A stretch of 64,000 nt of DNA from the NCBI RefSeq assembly GCF_025641885.1, contig NZ_JAOTQN010000001.1, positions 310,001 through 374,000 on the forward strand, in the 5' to 3' direction. Made by a program: the position numbers and the translations under genes. This DNA comes from Pyrobaculum sp. 3827-6 (GTDB lineage Archaea > Thermoproteota > Thermoprotei > Thermoproteales > Thermoproteaceae). The notes under the pieces are model-generated. The model was not told the origin of the DNA, ran no database searches, and was given only the letters and a program-made list of their open reading frames with translations. Position 1 is the first letter of the stretch; each line of letters starts with the position of its first letter. Shown in pieces: positions 25,539 to 34,554 of the stretch.

Positions 25539-27101
25539 ATGAAACAACTCGGCAACCTCGAGGTGGAGATCTACGCCAGCGAAGCCCCCGAAGGCTATGT
25601 AGACGTCGAGGTGAGGCTCAAAGGAAGCCCCCAGGAGCCCGTCCCCGAGCGGGAAGTCGCCTTCGCCATACTAATAGACAAGTCAAAATCCATGGCGGAG
25701 TTCGACAAGCTACAACACGCCATACAAGCCGCCAAAGAAATCATAGACTCCATGCCCCCCAACAACATCGTCGCAGTCTACGCCTTCGACGAAAAAATCA
25801 AAACCCTCATCCCCCCACTCCCCGCCGAGAAGGCACAAAAACTAGCAAAACACCTCGAAAAACTCAAGCCAGGCACCTACACCCTCCTATACCAAGCCCT
25901 ACTCCACGTAATAGAAGAACTCAGAGGAGTCAAAAAAGGCCCCCTCCGCAGAGGCGCCGTCCCAGAAGACGCCGTCAAGCGGATAGTAGTAATCACAGAC
26001 GGAGAACCCTGGCCCTACTACACAGAGGAGAGGTGGTACGAATCCCTAGGCAGATCAGCCGCCAAATACGGAATAACCATATCAGCCATCGGCATAGGAC
26101 AAGACTACAACGAAAAAATACTACACACCCTAGCCACATCCTCAGGCGGCGCCTGGTACCACATAACCAGCGCAGGAGACCTCTCCAGAGTACTAGCAAA
26201 CGAACTCAAGCGGGCAAGCACCGTAGCAGCCCGCCACGTAAAAATCACCATAGAACCCACAGGAGCCGAACTCACAGAAGTAAGAAAAATAGGCCCCACA
26301 GTATCCAAACACCCACCCACAAAAGAAATAGAGATAGAAGAAATAACCGCAGGCGAGGTAGTCAGCACAGTCTTCAGAACAAAACCAACCACACAAAACT
26401 ACCACATCACCATCACAGTAGCCACAGAAGAAGGCCAAATCCAAGAAGAAATAACCCCCCAGAAACTCACCACAGACCGAACCGCAACCCTAACCCTAAC
26501 CATGGCCCAAGAACTAGAAAAGCTAGCCCAAGGCGGCGTCATCAGCGTCGAGGTACTCAGAGCAGTAGCCGACACCGAAACCACCCCAGAACACATCCGC
26601 AAAAAAGCCCAAAAACTCCTACAAGAACCACACCAAACAGGAAAAGAAGCCTACTGGGACGCCACAGTAACCCTCACCCTAGAAGAACCCAAACCCCCCA
26701 CCCAGCCACCCACAGAAGCCACCCCCCAACCCCAGCAACAAACCACAACCCAACCCCCAGCCACGGAGCCCACCACCCCCCACCCCACAAGCCAAGCAGT
26801 AAAATGCGTAGTAACATGCCCAGAAACCGGAAAAAGCATAGAAGTGGAACTACCAGCCCTCCTCGGCAGAGAAGACCTACAGCCAATACTACCCCCCGGC
26901 AAAGCCCCCTACATCTCCCGCAGAATAGGCGAAAGGGCCCACCTCAAAATATACACAACACCCCAGGGAATATACATAGAAGACGCAGGAAGCAAAGGCG
27001 GCATATACATAGAAGGAAAAAGAGTCACCCAGCCCACCCCACTCCCCAACACCACCATAAACCTCGCAGGAGTGGCAGATATAAAAATAGAATGTAAATA
27101 A
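25539..27101 (+). CDS. VWA-domain protein with C-terminal degenerate FHA domain
   Basis: 520 residues. N-terminal von Willebrand A domain with MIDAS DKSKS (47-51), the threonine of GTYTLLYQ and ITDGEPW; a beta domain; a Pro/Thr/Gln-rich linker (PPTQPPTEATPQPQQQ); then an FHA-like domain with LLGRED but SRRIGERAH instead of SRxH and SKGG instead of SKNG, so phospho-binding may be lost or altered. A cytoplasmic adaptor is likely. VWA plus FHA partners recall ArnB/ArnA, which control the Sulfolobus archaellum (a known system, not shown here). The coding strand is strongly A/C-rich. Confidence 0.88.
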   Translation: MKQLGNLEVEIYASEAPEGYVDVEVRLKGSPQEPVPEREVAFAILIDKSKSMAEFDKLQHAIQAAKEIIDSMPPNNIVAVYAFDEKIKTLIPPLPAEKAQKLAKHLEKLKPGTYTLLYQALLHVIEELRGVKKGPLRRGAVPEDAVKRIVVITDGEPWPYYTEERWYESLGRSAAKYGITISAIGIGQDYNEKILHTLATSSGGAWYHITSAGDLSRVLANELKRASTVAARHVKITIEPTGAELTEVRKIGPTVSKHPPTKEIEIEEITAGEVVSTVFRTKPTTQNYHITITVATEEGQIQEEITPQKLTTDRTATLTLTMAQELEKLAQGGVISVEVLRAVADTETTPEHIRKKAQKLLQEPHQTGKEAYWDATVTLTLEEPKPPTQPPTEATPQPQQQTTTQPPATEPTTPHPTSQAVKCVVTCPETGKSIEVELPALLGREDLQPILPPGKAPYISRRIGERAHLKIYTTPQGIYIEDAGSKGGIYIEGKRVTQPTPLPNTTINLAGVADIKIECK

Positions 27102-27104
27102 GAC

Positions 27105-27509
27105 ATGGAAGAAAAAACAGAAACCCTAGACATACCCATACAACCCCTAATCCCCCCACTCCCCCCACTACAACCCGCCGAACAGACACAGCCCATAAAA
27201 CCCACCAAAAAGCCACCCTACACCCTCACAGACCCCACAGGCCGCTACAAACTATCCACAACAAACTACGCAGAATACGGAAGAGACCACTTCCTAGACC
27301 TAGGAGAAGACGCCCAATACATATCCAGAAAACACTTCGCACTAAAATACCAAAACGGCACACTATACATAAAAGACCTCGGAAGCAAAAACGGAACAAA
27401 ACTCAACGGAGTCGACATACGAGGCAAAGACTGGCAACCACTAAAACCCGGCGACGAAATAGAAATCGCAGACGTCATAAAACTAAAAGTAGTAACAGAC
27501 AACATTTAA
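27105..27509 (+). CDS. Small GarA-like FHA protein
   Basis: 134 residues: a Pro-rich N-terminal segment with KTETLDI, then an FHA domain with GRDHF, SRKHF and SKNGTKLNG, all key residues present. The size and layout, a threonine near an acidic residue ahead of a lone FHA domain, match GarA/OdhI, where kinase phosphorylation makes the FHA domain bind its own tail. The resemblance is structural, not proof of function. It starts 4 nt after the VWA gene, so same operon. Confidence 0.88.
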   Translation: MEEKTETLDIPIQPLIPPLPPLQPAEQTQPIKPTKKPPYTLTDPTGRYKLSTTNYAEYGRDHFLDLGEDAQYISRKHFALKYQNGTLYIKDLGSKNGTKLNGVDIRGKDWQPLKPGDEIEIADVIKLKVVTDNI

Positions 27510-27529
27510 GAAACAGACTCATACAACAC

Positions 27530-30500
27530 ATGCGGCACCTAGCAGTAGCAATACTACTCATAGCAATCACCACCACAGCCCAGACAATCTCAACCATCTA
27601 CAACCTCCCAGACCAAGTAAAAACAAAAATAGACGAAGCCGCATACCACCTAGTAAAAAACCGCGAATACCCCCTCAAACTCCCCCTAGCACTACCCGGA
27701 TTCGCCTACGGAAAACACAAAAACATACACATGATAGTAGTAGCAATACCATACAGCCCAGACAACCAAAGCGGAGTCACAAACCTAGTAAACACAATGA
27801 CAAATTTATTAGTAAATAGAAAGTGGGAGGGCTTTGCCAATGCCTTAGCCAGTATAAGAAGCGTGTACTATCCATACGAAACATTCAAAATCAAACTAAT
27901 CTTCATCATGTTTATAAATACACAAAACCTATTAGACATACTACAAGACACCATGAGAGACCTTATTAAAAATGGGGATGGAAAAGCAACAATACCATAT
28001 GTAGATAATATTCTAAGAATCTTAAAAGAAAACTTCACCAAATGGCAAGAAACCGAAGAGGCTAATCTATTAACAGAATTAGCGGATCCCCAGAAAATTA
28101 AAATTAATTTTGATGAAAATAAAGACATTTATATCGAGCAAGGGGGAAAAATTAAAATGACTCTTCATGTGAAAAAAAATAGTGAAACTATAGGTGATAT
28201 ATATATATACTTCAAGTATGAATCTAATGAATATACAAAAGATGATACAATGATGTGTGATATTTCAATAGTTTTTTATGATGTACTTTTTGACTACAGT
28301 TCGTTGCCTCCTAGTAGGATTCAAAGCGGTACCACACCGCCAAGATTTTATGATGCAGACATTAGATCATTTTTAAAAGAAAAATTGTATAGTTCACTAA
28401 GTAAATGGTTAAAACTAAGTGTGAAGAATCTTACTTATATATTTCCCGGTGCAAATAATGAATTGATTAACAGTCTGACATCTGAATTAAATAGTAATAT
28501 AACGCGATACGTATCAGATGTAGCAGTTGAAGTGTCGGTAAAACACCTAGATAGTTATGCTATTGACTCAATAGTTATGAATTATGTCCAGATTGGCAAA
28601 ATTTTAAATAATCGATTTACAAAGACGTCTGTTGGTAGTTGTTCGTCAGATAAGGTAGTTGATGCGTTTGAAAGTTTGTTACGTACAAATGTCGAAATTG
28701 GCAAAGAGACGCAGGTGGTCAAAGATTGGCTAATAAGCGCGGCGAAGGATTCAATCATTCTAAAATTTTCTTCCGCCCTTAATGATTTCGAAAATACATT
28801 TATAAATGATTTCAAAATTCTTGATAATTCATACAATAATCTATTGAATGGCATAAAAGATTCCTTTAATGATAAAGGGGATGAAATTAAACAAGAAATT
28901 ACTAAGATCGTAGGTAATACTTTTGGTCAAGTTGTTACAGGTTGCATTGAGGGCTATCTCAGCGACGTTGCAAAGAAAGGCATAGGAGCGGCGGTTTCTA
29001 CAATACCCGGTGCCAACGTAGTGCTGATGATACTTAACGGCGTGGTGGGGGGCTTAAGTAAAATCGTCATCATCAACGGTGAAATCTATACAGAAAGCTA
29101 CGTCCTTGACAGCACGTTCAAGGGTATTACCGTGTTCAACACCACTAACCGAGCCGCCTGCAGAGGCGATCGTCTACCGGTACGTTCTTCATTTGCAAGT
29201 TACCCGGACCTCACCGAAGCCGCCTTGGCGTTTCTACAAGGCGTTGCAAGCGGCATAGCTAAGATGTTTTGGTCAGGTGCGGGTGGAGTTATCGACATGG
29301 TTCCCATCGTCAGAGTTGTGGATCTGCCCTATCCAGGCTACTACTTCGCCATGCCAGCAGTACCCGGCATTTACAATATCACAATATCTGTAAAAGCCCA
29401 AAGCATAATAGACGAGTTTATAAAAGGAGCAAAGGAGAAAATCAAAAACCAGCTTAGTAACATAAAATACAAAGAGGGTTTGGCCAAGGTTGTCAATGAC
29501 ACTGTGTATAAGTATATAGATAAATTACTGGGTAATACCCCCAATGTTGAACGACTGGTCAACAGTAAGATAATCGCTTCATCAACTGAGAATTTTGATA
29601 AAGATGGTTACTTGAGGCTTAGCGTATATCTTGTTTCTGTGCCGCCGTATGTTTACGGCGGCAGGTCTGGCGACGTTTTTAACTACAGCCTCAGCTACGA
29701 CATATGGGGCGTCATAAGGGCAAACTTAGCCTCTCATGCGGCCAAAGTAAACAACTATATCCAAAAAATGTGCTCAAATCAGCAAAGTGAAGGCGACAGT
29801 AGTTCCGCCGGCCAGCTACGGCCGCAAGTTAGCCTAAATCCATTTGACCGATTGCAAGGTCTCTGTAAGGATAAGCTTCAAGAGTTGTTTCAACAGATCT
29901 TGAACAGAGTATTGAAGCCTTTGGACGACGTATCAGTTAGATTAGGAACGAGTGGGGACATTCAGTGCAGTCTGGAGGGCATTGTGGAAAGTGCTGGAAA
30001 ACAGGTAGTTGCTCAAGTTATTAGCGCAACTAAGTCAAAGATTGAAGAGAAGCTGAACGAAGTAGTTGGGGGAGGAATCTGCGGCAGTTTGGTAAATGCT
30101 GTTAGGGGGAGTGTCGAGAATTTAGTTGCGAAGATGTTAGAAGACGTATCGGGGGTGCAACAGTTAGCCAACGCGATATTCACGCCGGAGGGGTCAACCG
30201 CCGGAGGAAGTCAAAGCGGTCTGCCGCAGGAGGGATCTGGCGACGGTGGCGGTGGTAAGTCAATAAGGGTGGGGGTGTGTTCGTGGAACTCCGTGAAATT
30301 CGCCAAGCTTTACGCATTGAAGTTGTATAATAGTTTGGTGGATGCGTTAAATGTACCCTCTTACTTCTTGTCGATAAAGCCAATAACGTCGATGGCCGAG
30401 TCGCCGACTCAGAGGGTGTGCTATGGAGTGGTGAACGTTCCGTACTTTGTAAATACAGCTATGGATTCAAAAGGACTTTCAGATGAGGAAAAGAAGAGCA

Positions 30501-31165
30501 TCATACTAGATTCACTAGATATCATAGCAAGCGACGAGACACTTAAATCATTATTTTACAGATTTATCGATAAAAAAACATTTAAAAGTTATATAGTTAG
30601 TTATGAAATTAGGTTGTTCCCACCCTCAATTAATCTGCATACAGAGGAAGTGGAGCTTAATATTCTGTATCAAATTGATGGGAAAGTTTATTATTTATGT
30701 AAGCCTCCTCCATACGTTTTTAGTGATATAAAAATATCTTTATTTTCCATTCCGTCTTTACCTCAAGATCCATCTAAAAAGGAGAGTCTGTTAAAAGAAC
30801 TGATTGATCGTTCAATTCTAAGAGATGATTTGAGGAGTTGTGAGCAGATGAGTTTGATAATTCAGCGTCTTACGGATGTAAACGGTATCGACGATTTGGT
30901 TGGCAGGTTGCTTGAGTTGAGATCTGCTAGGCGTTTGGTAATGCCTGTAGCCACTGGGTACAATGTCTATTTTAGTGCTGGTAAGGTATATCCAGTTATT
31001 AGGGTCACGGCCCAGGGTGAGAAGAACCCGTACTACTTCGTTGTGCCGTTTGCTACTCCGGCTCGTGAGTTTTTTGTGCTTGGCAAGGTGGGCGATGTAG
31101 TTGTGTTTGACGGTGGTGAGGCCGTGGTGAACAAGCCGTTTTACTACATCAACGTGACGAGGTGA
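27530..31165 (+). CDS. Very large secreted protein of unknown function (1211 residues)
   Basis: Signal peptide (LAVAILLIAITTTAQ), then long helical and mixed regions with no recognised domain. Two adjacent Gly-rich hydrophobic stretches near residues 480-520 and 555-590 (IGAAVSTIPGANVVLMILNGVVGG; GVASGIAKMFWSGAGGVIDMV) could insert in a membrane. A Gly/Ser linker (GSTAGGSQSGLPQEGSGDGGG) separates a C-terminal part; cysteines are spread through it. Composition changes along the gene: A/C-rich, then very AT-rich (about 27.8-28.9 and 30.4-30.9 kb), then G/T-rich. A TATA-like ACATTTAAG 25 nt upstream lies in the end of the FHA gene. It could be the exported substrate of the adjacent system. Confidence 0.75.
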   Translation: MRHLAVAILLIAITTTAQTISTIYNLPDQVKTKIDEAAYHLVKNREYPLKLPLALPGFAYGKHKNIHMIVVAIPYSPDNQSGVTNLVNTMTNLLVNRKWEGFANALASIRSVYYPYETFKIKLIFIMFINTQNLLDILQDTMRDLIKNGDGKATIPYVDNILRILKENFTKWQETEEANLLTELADPQKIKINFDENKDIYIEQGGKIKMTLHVKKNSETIGDIYIYFKYESNEYTKDDTMMCDISIVFYDVLFDYSSLPPSRIQSGTTPPRFYDADIRSFLKEKLYSSLSKWLKLSVKNLTYIFPGANNELINSLTSELNSNITRYVSDVAVEVSVKHLDSYAIDSIVMNYVQIGKILNNRFTKTSVGSCSSDKVVDAFESLLRTNVEIGKETQVVKDWLISAAKDSIILKFSSALNDFENTFINDFKILDNSYNNLLNGIKDSFNDKGDEIKQEITKIVGNTFGQVVTGCIEGYLSDVAKKGIGAAVSTIPGANVVLMILNGVVGGLSKIVIINGEIYTESYVLDSTFKGITVFNTTNRAACRGDRLPVRSSFASYPDLTEAALAFLQGVASGIAKMFWSGAGGVIDMVPIVRVVDLPYPGYYFAMPAVPGIYNITISVKAQSIIDEFIKGAKEKIKNQLSNIKYKEGLAKVVNDTVYKYIDKLLGNTPNVERLVNSKIIASSTENFDKDGYLRLSVYLVSVPPYVYGGRSGDVFNYSLSYDIWGVIRANLASHAAKVNNYIQKMCSNQQSEGDSSSAGQLRPQVSLNPFDRLQGLCKDKLQELFQQILNRVLKPLDDVSVRLGTSGDIQCSLEGIVESAGKQVVAQVISATKSKIEEKLNEVVGGGICGSLVNAVRGSVENLVAKMLEDVSGVQQLANAIFTPEGSTAGGSQSGLPQEGSGDGGGGKSIRVGVCSWNSVKFAKLYALKLYNSLVDALNVPSYFLSIKPITSMAESPTQRVCYGVVNVPYFVNTAMDSKGLSDEEKKSIILDSLDIIASDETLKSLFYRFIDKKTFKSYIVSYEIRLFPPSINLHTEEVELNILYQIDGKVYYLCKPPPYVFSDIKISLFSIPSLPQDPSKKESLLKELIDRSILRDDLRSCEQMSLIIQRLTDVNGIDDLVGRLLELRSARRLVMPVATGYNVYFSAGKVYPVIRVTAQGEKNPYYFVVPFATPAREFFVLGKVGDVVVFDGGEAVVNKPFYYINVTR

Positions 31166-31167
31166 CG

Positions 31168-31776
31168 CTACTGCTGGGTAATTTCTAAAACTATTTTTTT
31201 CCTGGCGCATATATAACTCCACAACATATACGGAGCCCCACTTATGCTGTTACAACTATTTATCGCCCCTTCACCAAATACCTCATTTATTATTTGTCGT
31301 AGCTCTTGTGGCAGTTTGTCGCAACTTATTTGCTGTGCGACGTCGGTTATGAGGAGGTATCCTGCTGTGCATGCGGCTACTTTGTCGGGTGACGGCGCTG
31401 TGGCTTTTGCTTTTATTGTGTAGACTCCGTGTGGTAGTGTTATTTCCTGTGCACTTGTTTTGCCGAATAGTCTTACTTCTATGTCGTGTTGGGTGGGGAT
31501 TTTCTTTACGCCTTGTGGCGTTGTTATGTATATACAGGTGGGGGCGCCGCAGTCTATATAGGCTATTTTCTGTATTTTTATCTGGAGGTCGTGTGGGAGG
31601 GCGATTACCGCCTCTTTTTCTGTGCCGGGTTCTGTGTTTAGCAGGTTTTGTATTGCTATTGAGAGGTCGTCAGCTAGGAATAGGCGTATGTTGCCCATTA
31701 GGTAGAGGTACGTGCCGTATATGGCGGTTGAGGTGGCTATCAGCAGGGCGGCTAGCAGTATGTAGGAGGGCCTCAT
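31168..31776 (-). CDS. Pseudopilin-like membrane-anchored protein
   Basis: 202 residues: one N-terminal hydrophobic helix (YILLAALLIATSTAIYGTYLYLMG), then an extracytoplasmic beta-rich domain with several cysteines (DCGAPTC, ACTAGY, SCDK, NSCNS). Last gene of a seven-gene operon; ATG overlaps the upstream stop by 4 nt. No clear prepilin peptidase site. The stop is only 2 nt from the convergent 1211-residue gene. Confidence 0.6.
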   Translation of the reverse strand: MRPSYILLAALLIATSTAIYGTYLYLMGNIRLFLADDLSIAIQNLLNTEPGTEKEAVIALPHDLQIKIQKIAYIDCGAPTCIYITTPQGVKKIPTQHDIEVRLFGKTSAQEITLPHGVYTIKAKATAPSPDKVAACTAGYLLITDVAQQISCDKLPQELRQIINEVFGEGAINSCNSISGAPYMLWSYICARKKIVLEITQQ

Positions 31777-32525
31777 TGCTCAGCTCTACATTTTGTAGTT
31801 ATTACTGTTCCGGCTCCTTCTCCGATGGAGGTGGCGACTATTACTAGTCGACAACTTTTATCTGCAAACTCGGGGGGGATGGCTACCTTTATCTCGTGTC
31901 TGTTTGTGATGTTGAAGTACCAGATGGCTTCTCTGGGGTCGAGGTTGCCGAGTGCTGGGAATACTCTCAGCCCTACGTCTGACGCTATTTGGTAGACCGC
32001 GGCGTAGTTTATTAGGTTGATTGGGGTGTCTCCCCGGGTTAGGCTTACCACCGCTCTGACTCCGCCGAAGAGCCCTAGGTTTTTGTGTTCTATGTGGACG
32101 TCTGCTTTTGAGTAGACGAATGCTATTTGTCTGTGGCCGTCTTTTCGGCATTCTGCCTCTACGTAGATTTCGCTGATGTATTTGTCACCTGCTTGTGATT
32201 TGGCTGCGGCCTCTACCCTTGTTAAGCTACACTGGGTGCCTCTCAACATTGCGTACGCCGCCGCCTTTGGGAGGAAGGTTATGTTTAGGTAGCTTTTGAA
32301 GGCTTTGGCGGGGTCTTCGTCTTTTGTGGCGTTTATTACAAGGGCGGTGGCGTACATGGCCTCTTCTATGGAGTTTCTTAGCATGTGTTCTATTTCTCTC
32401 TTTTCTATTATGTTGTCTTCTATGGCGGCTTGGGGGCCTAGTGTCCTCTTGGGGAGGGTTACGAGCATTATGAGTGTCGTGGCGAGTATTATGGCGGCTA
32501 CCGCGAGGGCTACTTGGCCTCTCAT
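31773..32525 (-). CDS. Pilin-like protein with class III-type signal
   Basis: 250 residues. N-terminus MRGQVALAVAAIILATTLIML: RG followed by Q-V fits the archaeal prepilin peptidase site, with the hydrophobic helix directly after it. The rest is an extracytoplasmic domain with cysteines. ATG overlaps the preceding stop by 4 nt. Likely a minor pilin of the machine encoded divergently at 35.4 kb. Confidence 0.65.
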   Translation of the reverse strand: MRGQVALAVAAIILATTLIMLVTLPKRTLGPQAAIEDNIIEKREIEHMLRNSIEEAMYATALVINATKDEDPAKAFKSYLNITFLPKAAAYAMLRGTQCSLTRVEAAAKSQAGDKYISEIYVEAECRKDGHRQIAFVYSKADVHIEHKNLGLFGGVRAVVSLTRGDTPINLINYAAVYQIASDVGLRVFPALGNLDPREAIWYFNITNRHEIKVAIPPEFADKSCRLVIVATSIGEGAGTVITTKCRAEQ

Positions 32526-32917
32526 CGTGACAGCATTAGGACTACTAGCCTCCCCTCGCCTCTTGTTATTAGGATCTGGGCGCCGTCGGCGGCTGTGGGG
32601 TTGTATCCGCGGGTTATTGTGAAGAGCTTGCCTTTGGTGAGGGATGTCACGGTTAGGTTGTAGCCTATGTTGGGGGGTATTAGGGTCTCTAGGGCGAGAC
32701 GGGCGTATTGGGGGTCTCCATCGCCTGTCATGCCGTAGGCGACGGCGTAGATGATTCCGCTGTCTGTCCAGTTGATTAGTATGCGCTGGGCGTTTATCCG
32801 GAGGGCGTAGTCGCCTGCGACGTACTGCACTTTGAAGAGGTGTTGGGACATGACGAAGGTGAGGATGACCGCGGCGACGATTAGCACTGTTTCATATAGG
32901 GCGGCTTGGCCTCTCAT
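32522..32917 (-). CDS. TadE-like or minor pilin
   Basis: 131 residues from ATG 32917: MRGQAALYETVLIVAAVILTF, an RGQ-type signal with a Glu soon after the cleavage region, as in type IV pilins and TadE. The longer frame upstream runs into the preceding gene and is rejected because ATG 32917 overlaps its stop (ATGA). Extracytoplasmic beta-rich C-terminus. Confidence 0.65.
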   Translation of the reverse strand: MRGQAALYETVLIVAAVILTFVMSQHLFKVQYVAGDYALRINAQRILINWTDSGIIYAVAYGMTGDGDPQYARLALETLIPPNIGYNLTVTSLTKGKLFTITRGYNPTAADGAQILITRGEGRLVVLMLSR

Positions 32918-33396
32918 GGCTTGGAGATGGGGGTGGCCTTCACCGTGCCGTTGGGTAGCACTATGAAGGAGGTTGCCGGCTGGCTTACCAGCGCCTGGGG
33001 GTCTCTGCATGGGAGGGGGTGGGCGGATTTGGCTGTGTCTTGGGGGATTTGGTAGGAGGGGGAGGGTACGAGGAAGTAGTAGCCTTTGGGGTAGTTGAGG
33101 TACGTGGCGTTGATGAGGAGGGCGGGGTAGCCCGAGGCTCTGAAGTACTTAATGTCTAGGTCTGTGCACTCCATGTAGTAGGGCGTGATCAAGAGCTCCT
33201 GTCCCTTTACTTTTAGTAGTGTGATGTTGCTTGGTTTGAAGTAGACGCTTTGCGCGCCCGCGGCGCCTTCGAGTATCTTGTATCTGCTTTCTATGAGGGA
33301 TATGTATCCCTGTGCGGTGGTTAGGAAGTTGGTGGTGGCTAGGTAGACGGCTGCCGCGAAGACGACGATGAGGATGACTGCCTCTACTACGTTCAT
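32914..33396 (-). CDS. Pilin-like membrane-anchored protein
   Basis: 160 residues with an N-terminal helix (VEAVILIVVFAAAVYLA); the E-A-V-I order would fit a relaxed prepilin peptidase site. The rest is an exported domain with two cysteines. A TATA-like GTTTATATCC lies 24 nt upstream, inside the operon, so this and the following three genes may have their own promoter. Confidence 0.6.
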   Translation of the reverse strand: MNVVEAVILIVVFAAAVYLATTNFLTTAQGYISLIESRYKILEGAAGAQSVYFKPSNITLLKVKGQELLITPYYMECTDLDIKYFRASGYPALLINATYLNYPKGYYFLVPSPSYQIPQDTAKSAHPLPCRDPQALVSQPATSFIVLPNGTVKATPISKP

Positions 33397-33424
33397 GTTG
33401 TTAATATTGTTTGGGGATATAAAC
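33397..33424 (-). promoter_or_regulatory. Internal promoter in pilin operon
   Basis: The only real gap (28 nt) in the seven-gene operon holds TTTATATCC on the minus strand, centred about 24 nt before ATG 33396, matching other leaderless promoters in the window. Confidence 0.45.
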
Positions 33425-33964
33425 TTATTTTAGGTAGAGTACGATTTCTGGCTTTTCTACTTCTATGTCGTTGTCGTTTTGGCATTTTGTTACTGTGGTG
33501 TATATGTAGTACTCTCTGCCTTGGCTGTCTACGCGTTTCTGTCTGGCGAGGCGGGGGGCCGGGAGATCTCCTTGGCAGGCGGCCCATTCTTTGACGGTTT
33601 TTTCCAGTACGGCCCGGGTGCCTGTGCCGCTGAGTATTTCGATGCCTGGGGCGGCTGAGGTGAGCTCTGCTGTGTTGATTTCGCACTGGGCGGGGGCTCT
33701 GCTGTCTCTCCCGACGGTGATTAGGATCTTGTCTCCGGCGGCCTCTATGGTGAGGGGGTAGTAGAACTCTACGTATGCTGTGTAGTTGCCCGGCTCTATT
33801 CCGGCGCGTTGTGTCATTAACTTGATTAGGGTGGCGGCTTCGTAGCACGCTCTTAGATTTATGTCGTAGACGGCGCCGTCGTACAGCGTGAATACGTAGA
33901 GCATGGCGGCTGCCCCCCCGGCGAGGATTACGGCGTACAGCAGGGCGGTTGCGGGGATTTCCAT
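33425..33964 (-). CDS. Pilin-like membrane-anchored protein
   Basis: 179 residues: N-terminal helix (ATALLYAVILAGGAAAMLYVF) and a beta-rich extracytoplasmic domain with four cysteines. ATG 33964 overlaps the upstream stop (TGATG); GTG 33967 is an alternative. No canonical class III cleavage site. Position and layout mark it as an accessory pilin-like subunit. Confidence 0.6.
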   Translation of the reverse strand: MEIPATALLYAVILAGGAAAMLYVFTLYDGAVYDINLRACYEAATLIKLMTQRAGIEPGNYTAYVEFYYPLTIEAAGDKILITVGRDSRAPAQCEINTAELTSAAPGIEILSGTGTRAVLEKTVKEWAACQGDLPAPRLARQKRVDSQGREYYIYTTVTKCQNDNDIEVEKPEIVLYLK

Positions 33965-34554
33965 CACCTAGCCAGGGCCTGTCTGATGTACAGCTTGATG
34001 AAAGTCGCCGACCCGCTGTATACCTCTCTCCCGGCGGCTGAGATAGTAACTGTGCAGCTGGTGGATTCCTTTGGGATTATTGTGATTTCTTTTGTGTCTA
34101 TGGTTTCTAGGGCTAGGGGGGAGCCGTATATTTTTTCATCTGCGATGTTTGTAATATTGGTGAAGGTAATGGCTATGTACTTGACGCCGTAGAGTGTCTC
34201 TGTGGATATGTGTGATCCGTAGGGGGGGACTTCGCCTTCTTTAAACACCGCGGTGAGGTCTGGCTTTACCTCTGTCAAGCTCTCCATGGGGTGCGGCGCG
34301 AGGTACCACGCCGAGGCATCATAAGACGTTGCGCCGAGGGAGTCTGCGGCGCAGTTGCTTGACCAGCTGATTTTGAAACCTAGTTTTTTGACGTAGAGCG
34401 CCTCTCTGAAGTTGTATATGTTTGACACTTTCAGCAACTGCCAGCCCACGTCTAGAGCCTTGGCCGAGTCTAGAAGAGGAAAAAGGAAAGTAGATACGGT
34501 TGCTACTAACGCGACGACAAGGAAAAAAAGGAGGATAGTTGGTACGATGTCCAT
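33964..34554 (-). CDS. Pilin-like membrane-anchored protein
   Basis: 196 residues: N-terminal helix (TILLFFLVVALVATVSTFLFPLL), then an exported beta-rich domain with two cysteines. ATG overlaps the pilin stop (TAATG). Family not recognised beyond layout. Confidence 0.6.
   Translation of the reverse strand: MDIVPTILLFFLVVALVATVSTFLFPLLDSAKALDVGWQLLKVSNIYNFREALYVKKLGFKISWSSNCAADSLGATSYDASAWYLAPHPMESLTEVKPDLTAVFKEGEVPPYGSHISTETLYGVKYIAITFTNITNIADEKIYGSPLALETIDTKEITIIPKESTSCTVTISAAGREVYSGSATFIKLYIRQALAR

Noticed and set aside
26033-27097. Plus-strand frame of 354 codons inside the VWA-FHA gene
   Set aside because: His/Arg/Pro/Asn-rich product caused by A/C-rich DNA; the VWA and FHA motifs lie in the other frame.
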